This document shows positions 37,963-50,000 of a stretch of 64,000 bases of DNA, in pieces; the first letter of the stretch is position 1; the number at the start of each line of letters is the position of its first letter. Under the pieces are notes generated by a model, which was not told the DNA's origin, searched no databases, and worked only from the letters and a program-made list of their open reading frames with translations. A program made the position numbers and the translations under genes. This DNA comes from Polydactylus sextarius (taxonomy: Eukaryota; Chordata; Actinopteri; Polynemidae). The stretch spans positions 22,596,813 through 22,660,812 of the forward strand of contig CM028909.1 of assembly GCA_016801845.1 (NCBI GenBank), in the 5' to 3' direction.

Positions 37963-38114
37963 TTTACTTACTATCAAAGTCTTGCACGAAATGTGGTTAT
38001 ACTGACTGAATCACAAATTCACTGGAGGCAGAAACTGGTTGATCCAGAAAATTATTTTGAAAATATATATATATATATAAGCACATTTCGTGCAAGACTT
38101 TGATAGTAGGTAAA
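37963..38114. repeat. 38-bp inverted repeat with 76-bp spacer next to AT microsatellite
   Basis: Arm 37963-38000 is the reverse complement of 38077-38114 with only two mismatches in 38 positions; the shared core is CTATCAAAGTCTTGCACGAA and continues to ATGTG. The spacer ends in an AT run, and the right arm abuts poly-A then a 51-bp AT tract. No transposase or clear target-site duplication is visible. Confidence 0.95.
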
Positions 38115-38122
<8 letters not shown>

Positions 38123-38175
<53 letters not shown>

Positions 38176-38212
38176 AATATATATATACACATACACACAC
38201 ACACACACACAC
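38123..38212. repeat. AT microsatellite followed by CA repeats
   Basis: A pure AT tract at 38123-38173, then interrupted AT/ACAT and a CA tract up to about 38211. It directly follows the inverted repeat. Confidence 0.95.
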
Positions 38213-40129
38213 ATATGTACGTATGTATATGAAATATATATAGTTTATATATAATAGAAACATGAAACTGAAATAGAAACATTCAAGTAAATCAACAATC
38301 TTCAAGCTCAATGATCTTTCCTCTAAAAATCATCACTAGCATTTTTGTGAAGGTCACTACAGTGGTTCCTATTTTCAGTTAATTGAGCAAATCTGTTTAG
38401 TTTGTTTCCAACATGGTTGCACTGGGAAACAAATTCCCTCTCAACTGGGACCAGCTCAGTCCAGTAAGCAGAGCAACAGGGCAGGTACAAACAGCCTACA
38501 GGTGCAGGATCTGCCTCGTCTGTCTATGTTACATTTGCATGCACTCAAGAGACCTGGTTACAAAAATGAATCATGTTATATAAGTAAATGGAAATCTGTC
38601 TTAACCCTGTGACTGCTCCTCTTTGTAATTTTGGTAAGAAAATAAATGGTAAGGCCGGACTGATCCACAGAACATGTGTGGGCTGGAGTAAGAGAGAACA
38701 AAAATATGCAACATAAAAATTTACAGTCATTAAAAAACCTATTTTCTGTTTTAGCCAAGTCCCACGCCCACGTGCTAACAGGCAGGCCTCATCGGCCTCA
38801 CAGGTGCAGAAAAAGACTTGCTGTGGTATTTAGTGTATGTTGAAAGGGAACAACAAGCAAGGACAGGCTCTCGGCAAAGCCGTCCTTGACAGACAGTAAT
38901 CTCAATGAACTGCCATCCCACAAACAGCTGTCGTACCCATCGCTCCACCGAACCACCTTCACCACAATCACCAGCACCAGCAGCTCTCACGTCCACTGAC
39001 TATCCAAAATGGCAAAGAAGCATGGAGGTAGATGAATGTATTGGCCTGTACTACGCATGCTCACACAAACACACAGAAACACCCACATTCCCACACTTGG
39101 CAGCATGGATGTAACAGCTGCGGGATGCACCCGTCTAAACACTGTACTGGAACGACCTCTTCTGACAGTGCCGCAGGTGAAAGTGAACATGTGTGTTTTG
39201 ACTCATTTGCCATCTGGAAGGTCATTTCAGGTGTGTTTACCAGTTATAGAGGCAAAAGATTAAATCACTCTATACGTTTTATGAAGTCACATGGCAACAC
39301 CTGAGCTCCTCTACATAAAAGCAATTGGTATTTTCATAACTGCCCACACACATACATGTCTTGCCTTGTATTATCACCTGATCTGCATTTGCAATTTTGT
39401 CATTCTCCCTGGCACACCTACAGTAGGTGTGGCAGCCTGCAGAGGTTTCAGGTGTGGGTACTTTCCAATAATAATCCCAGATATTTTCGCCTTGGCATCA
39501 TTTCTTCTATTTCTTAGCATTTTTCATGACAGAAATAAAACTGGAAAACATTACAAGCATTCAGTGTTTACCTCAGGAATTCTGTGCTTGCAATTTGCAA
39601 AGTGAAACACAGCTTACACAATCAGAAGAGAGATTTCTTCACTGAGGCCAAGGATACTGTTACAACCACCACCACAACTACTTCTGTACCACGATGACTG
39701 CTGTTTCCATAGCTCTACAACTGCTGCTGCTCTGCAGCTATTACCTGTGTGAAACCTGACAACAGCTGTATCATGATTAGCTCAGGTACAGGGTTTCTCA
39801 GTCAGTCATATACATAAACATTTCCAGTCCTCCAGCTAATTTATTTGTGTCGATCATCATCAGTAGAAGTGCTTGAAGCCTTGAAGTATTTACTTTGAAG
39901 GAAGCAATATCTCACACACCCCCAGGGGGCTGAGGTATATTTGTAATGATTTGTCAGTAACACCATCCAAATTTATATGTTTCTTTTAACATTAGCAACC
40001 TAATGTTTGGCTCCAATGCTGTTATTGTAGCTTCTGTTTCATTATAAGTATCACTGACAATCACTAGACCTTAAAATAATCTCAGACATGAAGGAGATCT
40101 GTTAATTCAGTCAGCCAAGATCTGCAAGT

Positions 40130-40241
<112 letters not shown>

Positions 40242-42773
40242 ATGCACAGCTGTCTCAACACTTTCACTGGCATAACAGCCCGTCATTACTTGGAGTCAGA
40301 GTTAGACATGCCTGACGTGCCTACCTCAGCAGACCACAAACCACCATGGGGCAGTGGGCTTCATCCACCAGGACAGGTGCTGCTGAGGTGACACCAGAGA
40401 CTATTGTGGGTAAGAGCTGCCCAAAAACCTCTCGCATTTCCAAGACTCAGCTGCGATGACAGCTACAACTGTGTGATAATGTAGATTTAATAATAAAAAA
40501 GTGTGGAGAGTGTAACCAACAATGTGAGAGCTGGCACAGCTCTAGTCTCTTTGTAGCAGTGGAGGAAATCAACAGCAGCCAGGACAGAGATTTTTATGGA
40601 GTCAGAAAGAAAGGAAATAATGCATGACTCATCCCTGACTCATCAACTGAAGAATACATTGAGTTTGATTGTAAAATGATTAGTAGTGGTCCAGCTGTTT
40701 AAACAATCAAAGAGTAGCGTGCTAAAGAGTTAAACTTTTTGTGGGTAAATTTCATAAGTTGATTTTCTGTGAGAGTAAAAATAAGTCCAATGCTGTTTAA
40801 ACACAAATATGTAGTTTAATGTGTCAGAATGTTGGCAAAGTTTTCAGGACTCTGTTTGCTTTCAGAGTTTGTAGTTTGGGCGTCTGACCGAGTAGGATCA
40901 GTGTAGCATGAAAGCTATGCTCTGTGTTGTCAATCACCTGTTGCTAATTACTACTGACAGAGTTCGTGGAGGGAGGAGGGAGCGGAAACTACATGTGTTT
41001 ATCTTACAGTTGATCTTTAAACTTACCTACCACCGCTTTTAACATTTGAGGCACCATTTAAGGCAGGTTCCTCACAGATTGAGTACAGATTATACTTGGT
41101 CAGCTGGCACAGGAAGAGCAATTTTAGCCTTTGTCAATGAGTTGAGTTTCTCAACCAGCTGAAAGTACAAGCTCACTCACACAAAGCAGAAATTCATTCT
41201 GGTTTGCAGAGCTTTAAGTATTTGCCGTTAGCTGTGGAGTTAAGTTAATTTGTAGATAATGTGCTCAAGGGAGGGTGAGATCAGTGCACTGTCACAGACT
41301 CTCAAATTACCCATTGATTTACAATCCAAGCTGTGGCTGTGACCTTTAGGTAGTGACCGAATGAAAGAATGATACTGTGGTTACAAGTAGCCAACATTAG
41401 TTTTCTTTACAGGGTGTCTGTGTGAAGCACACCGAAGTTCTCAGACATTTGGAGTTGCACTACTTCTCCTTCACACTGAGAGAAGCTATTTGAAGTGGTT
41501 TGAGCATTAGCATGCCTCCTGGACACCTCTCTCTGGAGGTACTTCAGGCATGTCCATCTGGCAGGAAACTAGAACCAGAACATGCTGGAATGATACTCCA
41601 TATAATGGGAACACTTTGTGGTCCCCTATAGGACGAGCTGGAGGGCATGGTTGAGTAAAAGGTCAGATCTTGGTTGACTTGCTGTCAGTGACAGAGAAAA
41701 AAAAAGAATGGATGGGTGACCACGCTGGTAGCATGTTAGGAGGAAATTATAATGAGGCCTAAAATAGAATGTCATAAAAGAGGAGGAAGGAAATAGAAAG
41801 GTCATGAAGATGAATGATACTTGCTGTCTTTTGTATCAAATGAAGTTTGACTTCAAAATTGAATTTCATCAATTCATTTTCTCAAAGCCACATGTTTTTT
41901 TTCCAGTCTTTGTATATTCTCCTGCTTTAACCATAAATTGGTGTCATTAACATTGAAATAAATACTGTCATTCTTACAGAAACACAGATAAAAACATCAA
42001 CATAAAAGCTTTTCACACTCTTTTCATCTAAACACTCCTCTCAATTTCCTCCCATTTTCTTTCCCATCTGATATCAGTGATCCCAGTGGGGTCATCTGGA
42101 ACTGAATCAACAGGTGGTTTTCAGTGGAGGCTCAGAGGTCTCCAGTCTGAGGCTGGAGGATGACCCTCCTACTCAACCCTCAAGACATCCACCTCAACCT
42201 TATTCTCAGCTCTGTCTCCATTCTCTCTTTCTGCTGCGCTTCCTTAAACATCCACAATGGCCTTTGGGTCAGCAGTCACTCGATATGGAAGAAGAAGGAG
42301 CAGGCGCCTTAAGGAGCATTTCATTCTACATGGGTGAGCAAATGGAAACATCTGCCACTCCAGTTTGACTAGTGTCTCTGATGAACAAAAATGCAGGGAG
42401 GTACCTGTAACTTATGAATCATAGATAAACCAATAACACCTTTATTTAAGGCTCAGTCTGACACTTTGCTTCACAGATAATAATTTTAAAACATGCAAGT
42501 TCTTGCTATCATTACACAGCCAAAAGAAGTAAAGCAGCTATTGACACAGCCATCATTGTGTTTACAAGACAAAAGGTTTGAACACAGCCTTGAGGTAGAG
42601 TTTTTTCTTCATTCTCTTGTGTTGGACTCAGGACAGACTGGACAACACAGTGACTCACTATCACAGTCAGTCTACCACAGAGTGGTATTACAACATGGGA
42701 CAGGCCAGAGCTAGTTGGTTAGCATGATGTTAAAGAAAAGGAGTGGAGCAAAGTTGAAGCAAAACAAGAATTA

Positions 42774-42802
42774 ACATTGCATTGTTCACCACAATGCAAT
42801 GT
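42774..42802. repeat. perfect inverted repeat, 12-bp arms
   Basis: ACATTGCATTGT and its exact complement are separated by TCACC in intergenic DNA. Confidence 0.9.
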
Positions 42803-44751
42803 GAGACAGCTCATGGTGAAGTTTTATGTTGAACTCACACTGGTTCTTCTTGACTGTTAAAAAAACAGCTGTTGAGGATACTAGTCATGTAACATTAGCA
42901 GAGACTAACATATAGCACGTTTAATGGGGAAAAGGGGAGGCAGTGATGAGAAGTCATAACAGTATTATAAGAAGGTGCTATCACATGCATCATAGGACTG
43001 TAGAACAACTTATTTCTCTTTTAGGGTTGACCCATGAAAGGAACAAAAAGTCAAAACATCTTCACCTCTACTACTTTCATTATTAGTCTTTGTTTTTAAG
43101 GAGCCTCTTGTGTGTTTTCCATTTTAATAGAAATGCATAGCTGAGTTCCCCTTCAGCCTGATTTTGGTGAAAGTTGATAGTGTAACAAGAGTAATGTTTA
43201 TTTGAACAGATTAATGGAAACTTGTTTCCTACTATGTGGTAAGTGTAAATTGTAAATGAAAAATATACACCCACATTAAAAAATCAATTATTAAAGTGAC
43301 AGTCAAAATATATACAGTCCAGAAAAGACAAACTGAGCGTGAAACATTGACCATGAAAGGGGTTGCAGGCTGAGCTTTGAAAGTGTGGGAGATTAATCTG
43401 AGCATCAGCTTTCACTCAATGTTTCCCCTCAACCCTGGCCTCTTTAGTTGTTTGAAATACAAATGACCACACTGAAGAAAACCACACATGGTTAATTTAC
43501 ATTACAACTCAACATGTAGGTCACACATGCCCTGAAGCCTCCCACCCTCTCACCTCAACACACACACCAGGGCCATATTACCACCAACATTTGCTCATTA
43601 CTACATACACATTTGTATGCATAACATATACAACTTACAGATGTCTGCCTTGTATGTTGATTCATGAAAATCCAGCTGCCATGTGCACAGCTTCTAAAAT
43701 GACTGATGAAAACCTTTAGCGTCGTGTGGTTTCAGGCTGTTAGGGGTTAGGGGTTGTTCAAGGAAGCATAAATGAAAATTCACAGTGATCACTATCTTTC
43801 CCTTTAACTGTGAACTGTCCATGCTGGACATAGCTTTCCATTAATTTGTAATTCATTTGCACAAACAGCCCCAGTGTAACTTGAACCTGCTTCTTAATTC
43901 ATACTCACCATCACCCCTTATCAGGTCGCAGTAAATCTGACAAGGCACATTGAACTTTCTCAAGACTGAAGGTAGCTGGATCAACAGGATCAGGTGTTGT
44001 TTTGGTGAAGAGGTGGAGGTGTTATTTGCAGGAGGTGGAAGTGGTCGGCTATATAGCTAATCAGACTAACAGATGAGCCTATATCCTGTTCTCGCACATG
44101 TTGGTCGGGCCACACTTGTGTTTGTGTGTGTGTGTGTGTGTTTGTGTGTGGAGAAACAATGGCACTGCTGTTTGTTCGTCCACCATTACTGCTGCTGTTG
44201 CCTTACACCTGTGCTTGGCAGTTTTCCCAGCACCTGCCCCCACCCACCCCCACTACACACAACCCCAATGTACCCGCCGCCCTCAGCCCTCAACCACACA
44301 CCCCAATCCACTTTAGTTCTCATTTTACATCCTGCATTAGCTTTTAGTGCTGCACTACAAAGAACAATGCATATACAAGAGGCTTACCATCTCAGATAAT
44401 ACACATGTGGCCCCTCAGGCACATCTTATCATTTCATATCAACATGGAAAAGGGACCATATCAAAGGTTTCTTCATTCCCCTGCTTTACTCAGCTCCTCC
44501 TGTCTCCACTCATCCTATCATTATCTAAACCTATAAGCTGCCCCCCCACCTCCTCTCAAGATCCTGATCATAACTGAAGAGTGGGAAGAGAGAGAGGAAG
44601 AAGGGGACATTAAGGCGGCTGGTGGAGGCGAGAGTGGGCGGGGGACTTGTTAGATTTTAGGGGTTCAAAAGCTCACAGAAAGCCACGGCGTTCCTCTGTG
44701 GTTTGAGGGGGCCTTTGTGAAACTGGAGCCCACAGAAAGCCAGAAGGCACA

Positions 44752-44815
44752 GGGGTGGGGGGGTTGAAGAGGTGTGGGAGGAAAAGGGGAGTGGGGGGGT
44801 TACAGGGTTGTGGGA
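44752..44815 (+). other. G-rich tract with quadruplex potential
   Basis: Runs of 3-7 G recur on the plus strand (GGGG, GGGGGGG, GGG, GGGG, GGGGGGG, GGG, GGG), followed by a C run at about 44827-44834. It lies about 2.2 kb upstream of the epha2 start codon. Confidence 0.75.
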
Positions 44816-46172
44816 CATGACAGAGGCCCCCCCCATTTCCCGCAGTGTCAGCGTCACAGGTGTGTGTGAACGACAATGCATGTGTGTGTGTTAGAGAGAG
44901 AGAGAGCCATGTCCAATCAATGACACACTGTATTGTAATCATCTATTGTGGGGACAAGGCTGCTGCTTAAAGGTAAACACAATTGGGAATAAACTCTCAT
45001 GAACCAGGTACAACCCTCTGGCTCAAGTGCTGCATTCACTGGGAAACAGGAGGTGGGAAGGACTGGGAGACGAGATGTAAAGCACACCACCTCCTTATCG
45101 TTTCCACAGCTTTTGCTCAACTTTTTGCCATAGTAACGCCCGGCAACACACAATGAACATGCATCAGATAAATGTGGATAGTGAATTCCACTCTGCACCA
45201 GTTGCTAGGTAAAGGACTTTTCCTAATTCCTTATATTCATAGTGAACTCCCCCGCTCCCACTCAGTGTACCCTCCTGAGACTGAAAAACTAGATTAAACA
45301 TTTTTTGTCCGTGACTTGACCACTGTCTATCTACAGGGTTGGCAGGGTGCAACATTTTTGGGATATTTCCCATAAATTATGACGGCCTATCAGAAGGCCA
45401 GCTGTACTTTTGAATCCTGGTATTCAGAGTTGCTATTATGTTTATATGAATACATCTCTCTCCGCTTGTCACAATGATTCCACCTCCGTATGTGGCGATG
45501 TTCAGAACAAAGACACGTCAAGTGAAGCGGCTCATGCTCCGTTTTCCCTCCATTCAGAGTGGCAAACAATTCTGAATCAATATCTACATGCAAATGAATC
45601 TTATGCCCTGCAGGCTGCTTAATGGCCAGGTAGGCAAAACTAGAACCACCTTTATGGTGCTTTCAAGTGCCCATGTAAACTTCACTTCCTTTGGATTAAA
45701 AACAGGTTTGCTATTATGTTGATACCTAAACTGTATTAGGGGGAGAGAATAGTATAGATAAAGGCCACATTAAATAGTTATTGTCACTGGTAATTACTTT
45801 CCCTGTTACTTTAAACGATGAATAGTTTATTTTGTAAAATGTCAGAGTGTGGTGTTGGAAAAAAGAAAAAAAAAAATAGAACCACAACAGTTTCCAAAGT
45901 CCCGAGGTCATAAAGTTTCCATTTTAATGAGCGTTGTATCTTCACCAGACCACAGATGTTTGACATTTTTGCATAATATACGACATTAGACATTATCCTC
46001 TTATAAATCAAAAACCCAGTGATCATTTCAATACAGTTTAAATGATATTTTCAAGTGTCCCCTGGGCCTTGAAAATCCACTTACTACTTTATTCATTCAT
46101 TCAGTCACTTAGTGTGTTTTACCGAATGTCTTTGTAGAGCAGCTTATTAGTGTGGATGTGGACCTGAAGCAA

Positions 46173-46209
46173 CTGCACTTTATCATAGCTAGACAATGAT
46201 AAAGTGCAG
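46173..46209. repeat. perfect hairpin, 14-bp stem and 9-nt loop
   Basis: CTGCACTTTATCAT at 46173-46186 pairs exactly with 46196-46209. It lies about 770 bp upstream of the epha2 start. The stem is shorter than a typical microRNA precursor. Confidence 0.9.
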
Positions 46210-46599
46210 AAGCAAAAGACAAGAAAAGTAGCAAATGACAATAAATTTCCTGTAACTTACAAGAAGAAAAAGTCCACAACAGCAGCCATATGTACAGACT
46301 TGTCCTTCAAAACCACGTTTACTTTTATTATTATTATTTTGTGAAACATTACCCAGAAGTTTACTGAACTGATGTAATTTTAGACAATAAGTTATTTATG
46401 GTTAAAGAGTAAAAGTTCAGTCTCCAGTGCATATTTTAGTGACTGGTGTTTTAACCATATTTGAGGGATCATTGTGTGTTTGTGATCACTGATTAATCAG
46501 TTATCTGACTTTTCAACTCCTCAGTATCTGTATCTCTTTCACTTTCCCCCCAGAAAATCAGAAGACATCAACATGTTTGGACAGTAGTTCGATGTTATC

Positions 46600-46980
46600 T
46601 CATAATAATCAGCTTAACTTTTTAACATTTACTCAGAAGTCGTGCCTCAAGCTAAGCACGTGGAATTGAAACTTTTTGTACTTCTTCACGTGCGCTTAAA
46701 ATCGCAAAATTCCGACGGTCCTTAAAGGTTGCAAAAGTTTATCGTGCACCCCCACACCTCCTCCTCCCCCTCCCCCCCTCGTTCCTGATAACACACTATG
46801 CATACCTACTAACCCACACCCACACACACACTCACATACATACGTGCACGCGCATTCCAGCAGGCGGGGTCGGTGACGCGCAAGACCGTTTGTGAATGAG
46901 CAGCTCGGAGCAGCGCTCACCTCGCAGAGTCCCAGCCAAGCCCAGGAGCGGAGAGAGCGAAGAAGGAAAAAGTTTGCCAA
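46600..46980 (+). promoter_or_regulatory. epha2: probable epha2 promoter and 5' leader
   Basis: Two CACGTG E-boxes lie 30 bp apart at 46657-46662 and 46687-46692. A C-rich tract at 46748-46779 gives minus-strand quadruplex potential. The last 130 bp before the start codon are locally GC- and CpG-rich. A TATA box is not obvious. An upstream ATG at 46896 is out of frame with the receptor. Promoter function is inferred from position. Confidence 0.5.
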
Positions 46981-47065
46981 ATGGATTGCTCTGGTGGAGT
47001 CCGATCGTTCTTATTTTCATATGTACTCATTAACGGCATACTAATTACGATACAGACTAAAGAAG
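46981..47065 (+). CDS. epha2: epha2 exon 1: signal peptide
   Basis: Encodes MDCSGGVRSFLFSYVLINGILITIQTKE in part: a short polar start, then a hydrophobic core of about 15 residues, as expected for a secretory signal peptide. The ATG has G at +4. Donor AAG|GTGAGT, phase 1. Confidence 0.9.
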
Positions 47066-50000
47066 GTGAGTGTATCTTTTAAAAATAATATCAGTCAGAA
47101 ACTTTGGTTATCTTCAAACTGTGTGCGTTTATTGGAGTGAAGCACGCGTTCCATGCGCGACACCTCCTTAAAGAGAAACTTTAATCTGGAAACATCCCAG
47201 TTCCTCAATGTTGTGACACTCAACGTCTTATTTTACGAAAATCTCCTTAAAATTTGTATGAACATGTTTGTAGTTTAGATGTGATATTTAATCATTTGGT
47301 TTGAAAGTTCAGACTGCATGTGCGCTCTTCCTCTGAGCTGTGCAACACCAGCAGGTGAATTCCGATCAAAGTTACAGTGAAACACCTTTTGGAAAGTTTT
47401 GGTTCACATTTTTTAAATGTGTTTATTTTATTTTATTTTTTACATTATTTATTTTGACAAAATAAATTTGACAAAGAAAGTTTAACATATATTACAGTTT
47501 CATAAGTCGCACAGTTTAAGAAATAAGTAGTGTTGCATATTATATATAAATATGTAGTATAGTAAATATATATAGATGTATATATATATATATATATGTC
47601 TGTGTGTGTGTGTGTGTATGAACATACTTATATATACATGTTACTATAATTAATAATAAGGATCCGTGGCAAGTTTAAAAAAACAGTTTTGAGTTTTGAA
47701 TCTCTTTATAAAACTAAATAAGCTGTAACTTATTACATCCTGTCAGATCTGGTGTTTTTATACAATGCATTTATTTTTATAGCAAATGTTTTCCTACTTT
47801 TAAGTAGGAGGTTTTTAGATTTATTCTCATGTATTGACACTGTTGTTGTGTCTCCACAGAGGTGCTTTTGGATATGAAGGCAACAGGAGGTGAACTGGGC
47901 TGGCTGACATGGCCCGGTGATCAGGGAGACAAGTCTGGGGTGAGTACCGCACCGTCCTCTCCTCCAGCTCCAACTTTTTTTTTTTTTTAACTTGGAATTT
48001 GCCTGAGGATAAATCCACATTGAGAAAATGCTCAGGAAGAGCCTGGATAAACCGAGAGCCTCCGGTGCAAAAATATTTGACCATTTGACTTGTGTGGTTA
48101 GCCGTTCACTGGCCTCGTGTGTATACATGTCAGGTTTCTATAAAATCTGGCAGTTGGAGTCTAATAGTCACTCGCTATGGATATAAGAGGGAGTTGTAGG
48201 ATCCTATCAGGAGCTGCCTGCAGAGCATGTCTGGACTACACCAAAGCTTAGTCAGACAGAATAGCTGCTAGCTCTGAACTGGGAATACTTGTGGTTTCTT
48301 GTGGTTTCAAGGCTTCAGCTCCAGAATTGTATGTTAGAGAGCAATTAACTTTTAAAGTGTGCAGCATGTGGTACCCTTTTTAGAGGGGGAGGGGTTTTAG
48401 ATGAAGCTAATCAGCCCACGCTACCTTTTTCCTTATACCGAGGGTAAAGAGATGCAGCTACAATATTGCACCCAAACTCTGTGGTTATCTGTTTGCCAGC
48501 ACACAGGAGACTTGTGTGCCGTCTTCCATATTGCGGTTTCAACATAATTGACCAGTCAGGCTCATGCAAATTCGCTGTAAATAGCCTCATTTCATGTGCT
48601 GATGACTCAAATGCATGTGTAGATGTGCTGCTCACAGTGGCTCACCCAACTTTCTCAGAGATTTCACCAACTCAATAATCACGTTTTGCACTAATGAGAA
48701 TCATGTGCTGTTATATTTTGTTGGAAACATTTTTACTATGCACATTTTCTCATGTAACTACCAGCGTTTAAGACAATTGTTATTTTAAGTTTTAAAGGCT
48801 CTTTATGTAAAGAAAAAAAAGTTCACCAGCTGTTTAATAGAGGTGTTGGTTCTGCTGTTGTACATCAAGTTTATAAGCAGAGCCACACACTCACTCGGCC
48901 AACAAAGCACATTCCTTTAATTAATAGCACAGTGGCTGCATGCACAGAGTAAACCACAGGCTCTGCCCCAGCGAAGGCCAGTTGTTCCTCTAGAGCCAAG
49001 GTTATGTTAAAACACACTGTCACTTTTTTCTGAAATATTTGTGGCGACATGTAGAATGCAAGCTGCAACGCTGTTTGGGGAAAATGCCAATTGTAGCAAG
49101 AGCATGTGAAAGACTGAATTGGAAATAATTTGGTATTTTTGCAATGTCAGAAATGCTTTCCCACACAAAGTCCTTGACTTTGTTCTATTGTTTTGCTATA
49201 GAGGCTTGTGAAGTGGAGGCCTCCTTGTTGCAGAAATGTGTCATATTGAAGGATTGTAAAAATATTCAGGGGGGTAATTAGCGATGCGTAGAGCCTTGGG
49301 TGTCCCCTAACGCAGACTGTTTTTGTTTCCAGGTTCAGATTGCAGTGGTTTAACCCTCATGTGAAGTGTACCTTCTAGTTTTGGTTCAGCCCAGCACGTG
49401 TAGGGGCTCCTCAGGGGTCAGTGTTCATACCTCTAACCTTGTTGGTTTGTGTGGTTTTGTTTCAGTGGGAGGTCGTCCAGAGGGCTCTGAATGGCTCTCA
49501 GTTTTATACATACTCGGTCTGCAACGTTGGCGAACGCGAGCAGGACAACTGGCTTCGAACCACCTTCATACAACGGCGTCCATCGGCGTCGCGAGTTTTT
49601 GTTGAAATCCAATTCATTGTCCGTGACTGCAACTCTTTTGATGCCTCTGTGACCTGCAAAGAAACCTTCAACCTCTACACGTCTGAGGCGGATGCAGACG
49701 TGGGTACCAACTTCCGCAAAGGCCAGTTTAAGAAAGTGGCCACCATTGCTCCTGATGAGATCACTGGTAAAAACGAAATGCACATCAACCAAGAGACGCG
49801 AGTGGTGGACAGCTTGTCTCGAAAAGGCTTCTACTTGGCTTTTCAAGACATCGGAGCCTGCGTTGCTCTTCTTTCTGTCAGGGTTTACTACAAAACTTGT
49901 CCAGCCACAGTGAAGAACCTTGCGTCCTTCCCTGAGACTGTGGCTGGAGGTGAAAACCAGGCTCTACGGGAAGTGAGTGGGGTGTGTGTGGAAAACGCAG

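Noticed and set aside
42114..42368. An 84-codon open frame in the intergenic region
   Set aside because: No recognisable domain, splice partner or promoter; length is within chance expectation for this amount of sequence.
42493..42714. A 73-codon open frame rich in Gln and Ser
   Set aside because: Composition is not diagnostic and there is no supporting splice or start context.
43737..43758. Telomere-like TTAGGGGTTAGGGGTT
   Set aside because: Only about two units and with four G per unit, so too short and not the vertebrate hexamer.
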